Program-made: the position numbers and the translations under genes | Part shown: in pieces, positions 38,004-47,864 of the stretch | Layout of the letters: each line of letters begins with the position of its first letter | Position numbering within the stretch: the stretch's first letter is position 1 | Notes under the pieces: model-generated | Seen by the model: the letters and a program-made list of their open reading frames with translations, nothing else | Told to the model about the DNA's origin: nothing | Database searches by the model: none | NCBI RefSeq assembly: GCF_002797755.1 | Contig: NZ_PGFI01000011.1 | Span: 620,001 to 684,000, forward strand | Direction of reading: 5' to 3' | DNA from: Brevirhabdus pacifica | GTDB lineage: Bacteria > Pseudomonadota > Alphaproteobacteria > Rhodobacterales > Rhodobacteraceae | DNA length: 64,000 nt

Positions 38004-39157
38004 CCCCGGCGGCGGCGGTGGACGAGGCCGAATTTCGCGCCCGCTGCCGTCGGGCCCAGGCGCTTATGGCGCAAGAGGGCCTTTCCGCCCTGATGCTGAC
38101 GACCGAGGCGGACATCGCCTACCTGACCGGGTTTCGCACCCGCTTCTGGGAAAGCCCGACCCGCCCCTGGTTCCTGCTGCTGCCGCATGAGGGCGAGCCG
38201 GTGGCGGTCGTTCCCGAGATCGGCGCCGACCTGATGGGCCGGACCTGGGTCGAAGACGTGCGGACCTGGCCCGCGCCCCATTACACCGACGACGGCGTTG
38301 GCCTGCTTGGCGCAAGCCTGTCGGACATGGTGCCCGCTGGCGGTGCGATCGGCCTCCCATCGGGGCAGGGCACCCATCTGCGCATGCCGCTGGACGACTG
38401 GGCGGCATTGCGCGAACGCCTGCCCGACCGCAGGTTCGGCAGCGATGCGGGCGTCATGCGGCGGTTGCGCATGGTGAAGTCCGAGGCCGAGATCGCCCTG
38501 ATCGCAGCCGCCTGTGCGACCGCCAACCGCGCCTTCGCCCGCCTGCCCGAGATCGCCGCCGCCGGGGTGCCCTTGGGCGATGTCTTTCGCCGCTTCCAGA
38601 TCCTTTGCCTTGAGGAGGGGGCCGACCGGGTGGCCTACCTCGCCGGTGGCGCGGGGCGCGACGGCTATACCGACGTGATCTCGCCGGCCAGCAACCGGGC
38701 GCTTGAGGCCGGAGAGGTGTTGATGCTGGACACGGGCCTCGAACGGGGCGGATATTTCTGCGACTTTGACCGCAATATCTCCCTCGGCCCCGCAAGCCCC
38801 TCCGCCGCCGCGGCCCACTCCCGCCTGGTGGAGGCCACCCGCGCGGGGTTCGAGCGCGCCCGCCCCGGCGCGACCGCCTCCGAGCTGTTCCATGCCATGC
38901 AGGCCATGCTGGGATCGGGCACCGATGGCGCGAAGGTTGGCCGCTATGGTCACGGGCTGGGCCTGCAACTGACCGAACCGCCCAGCCTGCACCCCGACGA
39001 TCACACCGTCCTTGCCCCCGGAATGGTCCTGACCCTCGAGCCGTCGGTCGAGCTTGGCCCCGGCCGGATGATGGTGCACGAGGAAAACATCGTGATCCGC
39101 GACGGACCGGCGGAATGGCTGTCGACCCCGGCGCCCGACCGGCTGAGGACAGTATGA
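38000..39157 (+). CDS. M24 family metallohydrolase (Xaa-Pro peptidase-like)
   Basis: 385 residues: a creatinase-type N-terminal domain (1-150) and a pita-bread domain with all five metal ligands visible, namely two Asp in LMLDTGLERGGYFCDFDRNI, His in RYGHGLGLQL, Glu in LTLEPSVEL and Glu in MVHEENIVIRD. It overlaps the upstream lyase and the downstream racemase-fold gene by 4 bp each. Families of this layout include aminopeptidase P, creatinase and the ectoine hydrolase DoeA/EutD. Here the operon context favours hydrolysis of a small amide or cyclic amidine over peptide turnover, but that is inference. Confidence 0.85.
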   Translation: MTPAAAVDEAEFRARCRRAQALMAQEGLSALMLTTEADIAYLTGFRTRFWESPTRPWFLLLPHEGEPVAVVPEIGADLMGRTWVEDVRTWPAPHYTDDGVGLLGASLSDMVPAGGAIGLPSGQGTHLRMPLDDWAALRERLPDRRFGSDAGVMRRLRMVKSEAEIALIAAACATANRAFARLPEIAAAGVPLGDVFRRFQILCLEEGADRVAYLAGGAGRDGYTDVISPASNRALEAGEVLMLDTGLERGGYFCDFDRNISLGPASPSAAAAHSRLVEATRAGFERARPGATASELFHAMQAMLGSGTDGAKVGRYGHGLGLQLTEPPSLHPDDHTVLAPGMVLTLEPSVELGPGRMMVHEENIVIRDGPAEWLSTPAPDRLRTV

Positions 39158-39894
39158 CCGAGCGGCTTTTCCCCTATCACCTCACGGCAGAGAGGGCGCC
39201 GCGCCTCGGCCTCGTGGTCCTGCAGGCCGACGAGACGATCGAGGGCGATTTCCGCCGCCTGGTTCCCCCCGAGGTCGAGCTTCTGGTCAGCCGCGTGCCC
39301 TCGGGGCGCGAGGTTACGCCCGATACACTGACGGCGATGGCGGATGACCTGGCCGGGGCGGCATCGCTTTTCCCGGAAGGATCGACCTTCGACGCACTGG
39401 CCTACGCCTGCACGTCGGGCGCGGCTCAGATCGGTCCCGCGCGCGTGGCCGAACTGCTGCGTCCCGTCCTCCAGGCCCGGGCGGTGACCGACCCGGTGAC
39501 CGCCCTGATCGCCGCCTGCCGCAAGATGGGGCTGGGCCGGATCGCGCTTCTGTCGCCCTACACGGCTCCAGTCTCGGCGAAGCTCAGGGCCGCGCTTTCA
39601 CAGGCCGGGATCGAGACCCCGATCTGCGGCAGCTTCGGTGTCGCGGAAGAAGCGATCGTGGCCCGGATCGCGTCTCAGGCAATCCTCGACGCCTGCGCGG
39701 AGCTCGTGGCATCCGAGGATGTGGACGGCCTCTTCCTGTCCTGCACCAACCTTAGGGTGCTTGACCTCATCGCCCCGCTGGAAACCCGGCTGGGAATGCC
39801 CGTGCTCTCCAGCAACCTGGTCCTGGCCTGGCACCTGCTGACGCTTGCCGGTCGCGATCCAAGCGGTTTCCATCCGGCGCGATTGTTCGGCTGA
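39154..39894 (+). CDS. Asp/Glu racemase-fold enzyme (maleate isomerase/EutA-like)
   Basis: 246 residues. Two Cys in the positions used by the Asp/Glu racemase superfamily are seen in ALAYACTSGAAQIG and LFLSCTNLRVLD. The overall pattern (LGLVVLQADETIEGDFRRLV near the start, LLSPYTAPVSAKLRAALSQA in the middle) is that of the maleate isomerase / arylmalonate decarboxylase branch, which also includes EutA of ectoine utilisation. Last gene of the three-gene operon. The substrate is not known. Confidence 0.82.
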   Translation: MTERLFPYHLTAERAPRLGLVVLQADETIEGDFRRLVPPEVELLVSRVPSGREVTPDTLTAMADDLAGAASLFPEGSTFDALAYACTSGAAQIGPARVAELLRPVLQARAVTDPVTALIAACRKMGLGRIALLSPYTAPVSAKLRAALSQAGIETPICGSFGVAEEAIVARIASQAILDACAELVASEDVDGLFLSCTNLRVLDLIAPLETRLGMPVLSSNLVLAWHLLTLAGRDPSGFHPARLFG

Positions 39895-39907
39895 GGCGGC
39901 GGGGGGC

Positions 39908-40405
39908 TCAGACCGGCTCTTCGATGATGTGGTCTTCCCACTCTTCCTCGTCCACGTCGAATTCCGACACGGTCCGGCCCCGCATCGAGATGCCGGCCTC
40001 GTGCACCGTCTCGGCCGTCCCCGAAATCAGCGGGTGCCAGTCGTATAGCGCCTTGCCCTCGAACAGCAGCCGGTAGGCACAGGTCTGCGGCATCCAATAG
40101 GCGATCTCGGCGATGTTGGCAGGGGTCAGCACCACGCAATCGGGCACGAACTGCTTGCGGATCTCGTACTGGGCGCAGCGGCAGGTTTCGTCATCCAGCA
40201 GGCGGCAGGCAACGTCGGTGAAGGCGATCTCGGCGGTGTCGGGATCCTCGAGCTTGTTGAGGCAGCACTTGCCGCAACCGTCGCAAAGGGCTTCCCACTC
40301 CTTGGGGGCCATGTTGGCCAGCGGCACCCGTTCCCAGAACCGGTCGCGCAGCCCTTCGCGCGGGATGGGGTCTGTCTGGGGCTTGCCCGTGCGCCGGCGG
40401 CTCAT
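39908..40405 (-). CDS. ycgN: YcgN-type cysteine-cluster protein (UPF0260)
   Basis: 165 residues with the family's cysteine set: LCDGCGKCCLNKLED, then CRLLDDETCRCAQYE and VPDCVVLTP. The start RFWERVPLANMAPKEWEALC is the classic UPF0260 N-terminus. It probably binds a metal or Fe-S cluster; its function is unknown. The ATG overlaps the ribF stop (ATGA), so both are made from one message. Confidence 0.92.
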   Translation of the reverse strand: MSRRRTGKPQTDPIPREGLRDRFWERVPLANMAPKEWEALCDGCGKCCLNKLEDPDTAEIAFTDVACRLLDDETCRCAQYEIRKQFVPDCVVLTPANIAEIAYWMPQTCAYRLLFEGKALYDWHPLISGTAETVHEAGISMRGRTVSEFDVDEEEWEDHIIEEPV

Positions 40406-41376
40406 GGCGCGGGCGCCTGTGGGGCCGCGGGCGCGGCCAGGATCGTGCGCGCGCGTTCCGTGTCGCGGCCCATCTGCGCGACCAGCTCCGCCACCCCGTC
40501 GAAACGGGCCTCGTCGCGCAGGAAGGCAACCAGCGCGACCGACAGCTCCGCGCCGTAAAGATCGCCCTCGAAATCCAGCAGGTAGGTTTCCAGGTTGGGC
40601 CGGTTTTCCCCGAACATCGGCCGTACCCCAAGGGAGGCGACGCCCGAATGGCTGCCCGCGTGGGGCCCGTCCAGCACGTCCACCCGCACGGCGTAGACGC
40701 CGAAGCGGGGCAGGTGCAGACCCTCCAGCGACATGTTGGCGGTGGGAAAGCCCAGCTCGCGGCCGCGCTTCTCGCCATGTTCGACCACGCCCTCGATCCG
40801 GTGCATGTGGCCAAGCATGCGCGCGGCCTCCTCGGGGCGGCCCTCGCTCAGCGCCTCGCGGATCCGGGTCGAGGAGACCTCTCCCTGTTCTAGCCGCACC
40901 AGGGGCACGATGGTGGTGCCGAAACCCAGTTCCTCGCCCAGACGGGCAAGGTCGCGTGCGGTGCCCCGCCGGCCCTTGCCGAAACAGAAATCCTCCCCCA
41001 CCACAGCGTGGCGCAGGCCCAGTCCGCGCGCCAGCACCTCGGCCGCGAAGGCCTCGGCCTCGAGACCCGAAAGCGCGCCGTCGAACGGCAGCTCGTAAAG
41101 GCGGTCGAGGCCCAGCTTTTCAAGCCGGTGGGCGCGGGCAGCCGGGTTCATCAGGCGAAAGGGCGCGATCTCGCGGCCTGCGGCCCGGGCAAAAAAGCTG
41201 CGGGGATGGGGCTCGAAGGTGATGACGCCGCTGGGCGCGCCCAGCTCGGCCGCCCGGTCCCGGGCGATCGACAGCACATGCTGGTGCCCAAGGTGCACGC
41301 CGTCGAAATTGCCGATCGCCGCGCAGGCGCCGCGATCGCTTTCTTCCAGCTCTGTCCAGTGGTGCAAGATCCGCAT
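40402..41376 (-). CDS. ribF: Bifunctional riboflavin kinase / FAD synthetase
   Basis: 324 residues. Makes FMN from riboflavin and FAD from FMN. The adenylyltransferase domain comes first (AAIGNFDGVHLGHQHVLSIA, then VGEDFCFGKGRRG) and the kinase domain follows (GFPTANMSLEGLHLPRFGVY, then HLLDFEGDLYGAEL-type SYLLDFEGDLYG). Full length. Coupled to ycgN; the MaoC gene lies upstream on the same strand with a 33-bp gap. Confidence 0.96.
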   Translation of the reverse strand: MRILHHWTELEESDRGACAAIGNFDGVHLGHQHVLSIARDRAAELGAPSGVITFEPHPRSFFARAAGREIAPFRLMNPAARAHRLEKLGLDRLYELPFDGALSGLEAEAFAAEVLARGLGLRHAVVGEDFCFGKGRRGTARDLARLGEELGFGTTIVPLVRLEQGEVSSTRIREALSEGRPEEAARMLGHMHRIEGVVEHGEKRGRELGFPTANMSLEGLHLPRFGVYAVRVDVLDGPHAGSHSGVASLGVRPMFGENRPNLETYLLDFEGDLYGAELSVALVAFLRDEARFDGVAELVAQMGRDTERARTILAAPAAPQAPAP

Positions 41377-41409
41377 GTCATCCCGGTTGGCCCGGAACGC
41401 CGGAACCCG

Positions 41410-41853
41410 TCAGTCGAACTTGGCCGAGGGCGCCAGAACCTGCGCCTCGCCCTTCAGGACGACCGTATCGCCCACCGCGCAGTGACAATCAAGGGTCACC
41501 CGGCGGCGGCCATAGTCGATGGCGCTGACCCGTACCTCGGCATGGACCATGTCGCCGGGGCGCACGGGGGCCAGGAATTTCAGCGACTGGCCCAGGTAGA
41601 CCGTGCCATGCCCCGGAAGCTGCTCCCCGATCACCGCCGAGATTAGCCCCGCCGTCAGCATCCCGTGGGCGATGCGCCCGCCGAAGATCGTGTCGCGGGC
41701 ATAATCGTCGTCCAAATGCACCGGGTTCCGGTCGGTCGAGACCTGGGCGAAAAGCTCGATGTCCAGATCCGTCACCTCCTTGCGCAGCGACCGGGTCATC
41801 CCGATCTCCAGCTCTTCGATGACGATGGTTCCACGGGGCATGTTGTCCAGCAT
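41410..41853 (-). CDS. MaoC-like (R)-specific enoyl-CoA hydratase
   Basis: 147 residues with a single hot-dog fold. The hydratase motif VSTDRNPVHLDDDYARDTIF with Asp and His, then GGRIAHGMLTAGLISA, is complete. Enzymes of this type hydrate trans-2-enoyl-CoA to (R)-3-hydroxyacyl-CoA and are often linked to PHA supply or fatty-acid metabolism. The start MLDNMPRG follows AAGG at usable spacing. A well-formed promoter and a small palindrome are found upstream. Confidence 0.88.
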   Translation of the reverse strand: MLDNMPRGTIVIEELEIGMTRSLRKEVTDLDIELFAQVSTDRNPVHLDDDYARDTIFGGRIAHGMLTAGLISAVIGEQLPGHGTVYLGQSLKFLAPVRPGDMVHAEVRVSAIDYGRRRVTLDCHCAVGDTVVLKGEAQVLAPSAKFD

Positions 41854-41895
41854 CTTGAGAAACCTTGCAGGGGAAATTATCGTGCGACTCCACAA

Positions 41896-41923
41896 ATATT
41901 AGCGCAACTAAATTACTTTGCAA
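41896..41923 (-). promoter_or_regulatory. Promoter of the MaoC gene
   Basis: On the minus strand: TTGCAA, a 16-bp AT-rich spacer, TAATAT, about 40 bp before the start codon. The stretch is markedly AT-rich for this genome. Confidence 0.55.
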
Positions 41924-41925
41924 GT

Positions 41926-41939
41926 GCAGAAACTTCTGC
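41926..41939. promoter_or_regulatory. Palindrome upstream of the MaoC promoter
   Basis: GCAGAA-AC-TTCTGC, a perfect 6-2-6 inverted repeat just before the -35 box. The position suits an activator or repressor site; the binding protein is unknown. Confidence 0.4.
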
Positions 41940-42084
41940 GCACCGCCTAAGGACACCCGCCGCCCCGGACAGCACGCGGCCCCATCCCCATTTCATTGTC
42001 GCAAAAATATCCCCGCCGGAGGCCCCGCTCGCCACATGCGCCCCGCTATCCGGCCAAGCCACCCGCTGCCAGATCGGCCAACCC

Positions 42085-42960
42085 TCAGCGCAGGAAGCCG
42101 ATCGTATAGCTCGGATCCATCTGCACCTCACGCAGATAGGCGGTGAGCTTCCCGGGGTCGGGCTGGCGCTCCGTGCCCGTTTCCTCGGCCGCCAGACCCC
42201 CGCTGATGAAAAGGCAGTCCAGGTCCTCGCCCGCGGCGCCCGCGACGTCGGTGCGGATGCCGTCGCCGATGGCCAGGATGCGCCCGTCGGGCACATCTGC
42301 GCCCAGTTTCGCCAGACGCCGGCGGGCCAGGTCGTAGATCGGCGGATGCGGCTTGCCGAAATAGAGGGAGGTGCCCCCCATCTCGGTGTAAAGTTGTGCG
42401 ATGGCACCCGCGCAATAGACCCGGTGCGGGCCCCGGTCGACAATCAGGTCGGGGTTGGCGCAAAGCAGTTTCATGCCCTTCTGCTTGGCATAAAGCAGGG
42501 TGCCCCGGTAATCCTCGGGCCGGTCCTCGAGGTCGTTGACAACGCCCGTGACCACCAGGCCCTCGGCCTGATCCAGCGGCACCAGTTCGATATGGACCGG
42601 GTCATCGACGACGCGGATCGGCTCGAAGAAACTCAGCTCCTCGGGCGTGCCCACATGATGGACCCGGGTGCCGACGGCGCCTTGGAACATGGCCGTGCGG
42701 GCGCTGTCGCCCGAGGTTGCGATGCTGTCCCAAGCCTCCGGATCGACCCCGATCTGGGCAAGCTGCGCCTCGACCGCCTTGCGCGGCCGGGGGGAGTTGG
42801 TGACCAGCACCACCTTGCCCCCGCCGGCACGATAGGCGCGCAGTGCCTCGACCGCCTCGGCGAAGGGCTTCTGCCCGTCATGCACGCAGCCCCAGAGATC
42901 GACGAAAAGCGCATCGTATTGCGCGGCGATCTCGGACAGGGATTCGACGATCTGGGTCAT
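42085..42960 (-). CDS. HAD-type phosphatase (TIGR01459-like)
   Basis: 291 residues, HAD superfamily with the NagD-type layout: motif I YDALFVDLWGCVHDGQ (note Trp-Gly where D-x-D-G-T is usual), motif II VVLVTNSPRP, a cap domain, and motifs III/IV in GKPHPPIYDLA and RILAIGDGIRTDVAGA. This matches the alphaproteobacterial TIGR01459 set. The substrate is unknown. Good ribosome site (GGAGGTCCC). It follows the pyrophosphatase gene on the same strand. Confidence 0.88.
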   Translation of the reverse strand: MTQIVESLSEIAAQYDALFVDLWGCVHDGQKPFAEAVEALRAYRAGGGKVVLVTNSPRPRKAVEAQLAQIGVDPEAWDSIATSGDSARTAMFQGAVGTRVHHVGTPEELSFFEPIRVVDDPVHIELVPLDQAEGLVVTGVVNDLEDRPEDYRGTLLYAKQKGMKLLCANPDLIVDRGPHRVYCAGAIAQLYTEMGGTSLYFGKPHPPIYDLARRRLAKLGADVPDGRILAIGDGIRTDVAGAAGEDLDCLFISGGLAAEETGTERQPDPGKLTAYLREVQMDPSYTIGFLR

Positions 42961-43028
42961 GGGACCTCCGGGCTGGTTCGGGGGGGCTGAGGGCAGGGGG
43001 AAAAGAGGGCCGGCGGCCCCCCTCGCGA

Positions 43029-43949
43029 TCAGACCTTGAGGGCGGGGATGATCTGCTTCTTGCGGCTGACCACGCCGGGCAGCACGACGCTGTCGCCCGC
43101 CACGTCGACGCCGAAGCTTTTCTCGGCCACGCCCTTCACCAGGTCGTTGGGTACCAGCAGGGTGGCCTCTTCGTTCAGGATGTCGACCACGAACAGCAGC
43201 ACCTGGTTGACCTTGTCCTCGACGGCCACGTCGACCATCGCCTCCATCAGCGCGTCCTTGCGCGACAGGACGGTCGCGGGGGAGGTGGTTTCCAGCACCG
43301 AGACGCGGAAATTGACGCCGTCGACCTCGTAGGCCTTGGAATCCATCCGCAGAAGCTCGGCCTCGGAGAAGCGCGAGACATCGGACTTGGCGGCGAACAT
43401 CTCGGCCGCGCAGTCGGGGATCGAGACGCCCAGTTCGCGGGCCAGCTGCTCGGCCAGTTCGCGATCGGCCGGGGTGGTGGTCGGCGAACGGAATTCCAGC
43501 GTGTCCGACAGGATACACGACAGGGCGGCGCCGCGGATCGATTCGGGCATCTTGGCGGCGTCGGCCCCCATCATCTGGTGCATGATCGTCGCGGTGCAGG
43601 CCAGCGGGCGCACGGTGATGTCGATGGGCCCCTTGGTCTCAAGCCCGCCGGTCAGCTTGTGGTGATCGATGATGGCGCGGATGTCGGCCTCGTTGATACC
43701 CTCGGGCAGTTCGGCGGGGTTGTTGGTGTCGACGATGATGACGGGCTCGCCGGGGGCGACGCTATCGATGATGCGCGGCTGCTCCAGCTTCCAGCGCTCC
43801 AGCACGAAGGCGGCCTCGGTGTTGGGGGTGCCCAGCAGGCAGGGCTCGGCCGGCTGGCCCAGAACCTTGTCGAGATACCAGGCCCAGATGATGGCGGCGC
43901 CGGTGCTGTCGGTGTCGGGGGCCTTGTGGCCGAAAACCTTGATGGTCAT
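43029..43949 (-). CDS. ppaC: Manganese-dependent inorganic pyrophosphatase (DHH type)
   Basis: 306-residue family II pyrophosphatase. N-terminal motifs GHKAPDTDSTGAA, VIIVDTNNPAEL and the DHH motif AIIDHHKLTGGL give the Mn ligands; the C-terminal DHHA2 domain carries the SRKKQIIPAL end. It removes PPi from biosynthesis. Its dependence on Mn is of interest beside an Mn/Fe transporter elsewhere in the window, but they are 32 kb apart. The ATG start is set at MTIKVFG; a longer frame has no function. Confidence 0.95.
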   Translation of the reverse strand: MTIKVFGHKAPDTDSTGAAIIWAWYLDKVLGQPAEPCLLGTPNTEAAFVLERWKLEQPRIIDSVAPGEPVIIVDTNNPAELPEGINEADIRAIIDHHKLTGGLETKGPIDITVRPLACTATIMHQMMGADAAKMPESIRGAALSCILSDTLEFRSPTTTPADRELAEQLARELGVSIPDCAAEMFAAKSDVSRFSEAELLRMDSKAYEVDGVNFRVSVLETTSPATVLSRKDALMEAMVDVAVEDKVNQVLLFVVDILNEEATLLVPNDLVKGVAEKSFGVDVAGDSVVLPGVVSRKKQIIPALKV

Positions 43950-44164
43950 GTCACGTCCGTGGTTGGTGTCAGAATGTCGCAATGCCGCCGCGCGGCGGGG
44001 CCAGGAAGAGCCCGGCAGGCCGGGACCCGGCCCGGATCGCGGCCCTTATAGGCAGTGCTCGCGGGGATGTCATCACGCCGCCGCCACCGGGCGCGGAATT
44101 TCCCCGGTGCCGTTGCGATCGGCCGGGGCAGGGCGCGCGGTGCATGTCGGGGCGCGCGGACCTG

Positions 44165-44193
44165 TTGACAGCGCAGGGCGCTTTGCCTATCTC
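44165..44193 (+). promoter_or_regulatory. groESL promoter
   Basis: TTGACA, 17-bp spacer, TATCTC. The -35 box is perfect. The HrcA operator begins 7 bp after the -10 box, so it covers the expected transcription start. Confidence 0.75.
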
Positions 44194-44200
44194 CCTGCTG

Positions 44201-44227
44201 TTAGCACTCTCCATCCTCAAGTGCTAA
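44201..44227 (+). promoter_or_regulatory. CIRCE operator (HrcA binding site)
   Basis: TTAGCACTC, nine bases, AAGTGCTAA: the consensus TTAGCACTC-N9-GAGTGCTAA with a single change in the right arm. HrcA, assisted by GroEL, represses here. It explains heat-inducible control of groESL without a sigma-32 site. Confidence 0.95.
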
Positions 44228-44287
44228 CAAGGCCCCCGGCCGCGGCCGGGAGGGTCAACAGGAAACTTTGAGCAAGGAGCCTCAGAG

Positions 44288-44575
44288 ATGGCATTCAAAC
44301 CGCTTCATGACCGCGTGCTGGTCCGTCGCACCGAAAGCGACGAGAAAACCAAGGGCGGACTGATCATCCCCGACAGCGCCAAGGAAAAGCCCGCCGAAGG
44401 CGTGGTTGTCGCATGTGGCGACGGCGCTCGCAAGGACAGCGGCGAACTGATCGAGATGGGCGTCAAGGAGGGCGACAAGATCCTCTTCGGCAAATGGTCC
44501 GGAACCGAAGTCACCGTCGACGGTGAAGAGCTGCTGATCATGAAGGAAAGCGACATCCTCGGCATTATCGCCTGA
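44288..44575 (+). CDS. groES: Co-chaperonin GroES
   Basis: 95 residues, forms the heptameric lid of GroEL. The N-terminal [20 protein letters not shown] and the mobile loop [16 protein letters not shown] are standard. The ribosome site AGCAAGGAG is close to ideal. First gene of the CIRCE-controlled operon. Confidence 0.99.
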   Translation: MAFKPLHDRVLVRRTESDEKTKGGLIIPDSAKEKPAEGVVVACGDGARKDSGELIEMGVKEGDKILFGKWSGTEVTVDGEELLIMKESDILGIIA

Positions 44576-44599
44576 GCGACGCTTTCATCCGCAATCTGA

Positions 44600-46258
<1,659 letters not shown>

Positions 46259-46289
46259 GCTTTCGGGCACATCAGTTCGCAAGAACAGG

Positions 46290-46325
46290 AAAGGGGCGTC
46301 CCATCGGGGCGCCCCTTTTTTTATT
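46290..46325 (+). terminator. Terminator of groESL
   Basis: AAAGGGGCG, loop with a small inner CCC/GGG pairing, CGCCCCTTT, then a run of seven T. Strong factor-independent terminator about 30 bp after groEL. Confidence 0.9.
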
Positions 46326-46382
46326 TCGATTTTGTTCCGCCTTGCCGCGAGGGGCCAGTCGGTCGGGCCTGGCGGAGGGGCC

Positions 46383-46892
46383 TCAGCGCACCAGGCGCTC
46401 CAGCGCGTCATAGTGAATGCGGCCCGCGTCCCAGGCGACATCGGCCAGGCTGTCGGGCTTGAACCGGAGGGACACCATTTCGGCCCGCGAGAAGAAGCGC
46501 CGTTCGGTCACCACCGCCTCGGGGTCGATCCAGCCGGTGTCGAGGGTGCCGGCGGTGATCCGGCAGCGAAAGTAGACATCCACCTGGTGAAAGTCGCGGG
46601 TGGGTTCATGAAACTCGTTCACCATGCAGGGGGCGCCCACGTCGATGGTCAGCCCCGTCTCCTCGTGCACCTCGCGGACAAGGTTGTCGGGCAGGGAGGC
46701 ATGGGGATCGACCCCGCCCCCCGGTGCGCACCATAGGTCGCTGACGCCGCCCGGAAAGGCGTTGACCAGCAGCAGCCGGTTGTCGTGAAGGATCAGCGCG
46801 CGCACCGCCAGCCGGACGGGGCGCGCGGTGGCGGACGGCAGCGGGTGGCCTGGCGGCGCGGCGGCGGGTGGGGTGGGGGGCGTCTGGTCCAT
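46383..46892 (-). CDS. Nudix hydrolase with a degenerate Nudix box
   Basis: 169 residues. The Nudix box reads [20 protein letters not shown] followed by ETG: the catalytic R-E-x-x-E-E block (here REVHEE) is intact, but the early Glu in G-x5-E is replaced by Ala. The first Glu is not the main metal ligand, so activity is possible. Nearby family signals ([14 protein letters not shown]) are normal. The substrate cannot be told. The true start is [10 protein letters not shown], since the long frame upstream is opposite the lipase gene. Convergent to groEL. Confidence 0.82.
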   Translation of the reverse strand: MDQTPPTPPAAAPPGHPLPSATARPVRLAVRALILHDNRLLLVNAFPGGVSDLWCAPGGGVDPHASLPDNLVREVHEETGLTIDVGAPCMVNEFHEPTRDFHQVDVYFRCRITAGTLDTGWIDPEAVVTERRFFSRAEMVSLRFKPDSLADVAWDAGRIHYDALERLVR

Positions 46893-47015
46893 GCCGCGAC
46901 CTTGGCGGCGGCGCGCGAAACGTGCAAGAGGGGCGGTCCCCGTCCGTGTCGCGGCGGCGTGTCGGCGGCGCAAGCGGGCTCGCATCGGGGGCGGGCGCGC
47001 ATTACATTGGACCGC

Positions 47016-47849
47016 ATGAAGATGCGCATGCGGCCCCTCTCCGCCACCAACCTTCGGATGCTCGCGGTCCTGGCACTGGCCACGGCCCTGTCGCCCCGGC
47101 CCGCCCCGGCGGCTGAGGATGCCGCTGGTGTGGAGCCTGCGGAATGTGTGGTGCTGCTTCACGGGTTGGCCCGCTCCTCGCGCTCGATGCTGGTGATGGA
47201 GGAGGCGCTGGAGGACGCGGGCTATCACGTCGTCAATCGCAGCTATCCCTCGACCCGGGCACCGGTCGCCCGGCTGGTGGCGGCGACGCTGCCCGGGGCG
47301 GTGCGGGATTGCGGGGCGCGGCGGGTCAATTTCGTAACCCATTCCATGGGCGGCATCCTGTTGCGCGCCTGGGCCGAGGAGGCGGAGCTGCCGGCCCGCA
47401 TGGGCCGGGTGGTGATGATGGGGCCACCCAACGGCGGCTCCGAGCTGGTGGATGTGTTCGGCGGTCTGCGTCCCTTTCGCTGGATCAACGGGCCGGCGGG
47501 GATGCAGCTTGGCACCGGCCGCCGCAGCCTGCCCAACCGCCTCAGCCGCGCGGCGTTTGAGCTGGGCGTGATCGCCGGCGACCGCTCGATGAACCCGATC
47601 TATTCGCGGCTGATAAAGGGGGCGGATGACGGCAAGGTTTCGGTCGCCTCGACCCGGGTGGCCGGGATGCGCGATCACATCGTGCTGCCGGTAACCCACA
47701 CCTTCATGATGATGAACCCGCTGGTCATCGCCCAGGTGATCGAATTCCTGCGCAATGGGCGGTTCGACCACGATCTCAGCGTCACCGAAGGGCTGACCGA
47801 CGGGCTGACCCGGACCTTGGGCGGCATCCTGACGGGCGTCGAGAACTGA
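47016..47849 (+). CDS. Secreted alpha/beta hydrolase (lipase-like)
   Basis: 277 residues with a signal peptide ([20 protein letters not shown]). Alpha/beta-hydrolase signals are [17 protein letters not shown] (oxyanion region), the nucleophile elbow VTHSMGG and a C-terminal His in VTHTFMMMN; the acid residue is likely in the [10 protein letters not shown] stretch. This resembles periplasmic or outer-membrane lipases/triacylglycerol esterases of the PGAP1/LipA-like group. It is divergent from the Nudix gene and convergent with purK. Confidence 0.85.
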   Translation: MKMRMRPLSATNLRMLAVLALATALSPRPAPAAEDAAGVEPAECVVLLHGLARSSRSMLVMEEALEDAGYHVVNRSYPSTRAPVARLVAATLPGAVRDCGARRVNFVTHSMGGILLRAWAEEAELPARMGRVVMMGPPNGGSELVDVFGGLRPFRWINGPAGMQLGTGRRSLPNRLSRAAFELGVIAGDRSMNPIYSRLIKGADDGKVSVASTRVAGMRDHIVLPVTHTFMMMNPLVIAQVIEFLRNGRFDHDLSVTEGLTDGLTRTLGGILTGVEN

Positions 47850-47864
47850 GGCCCCGGCGGGGGA

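Noticed and set aside
36957-39894. A complete ectoine-degradation operon
   Set aside because: Only three partly similar families are present; no DoeB deacetylase, EutC cyclodeaminase, transporter or regulator is seen, and the lyase resembles DpaL more closely.
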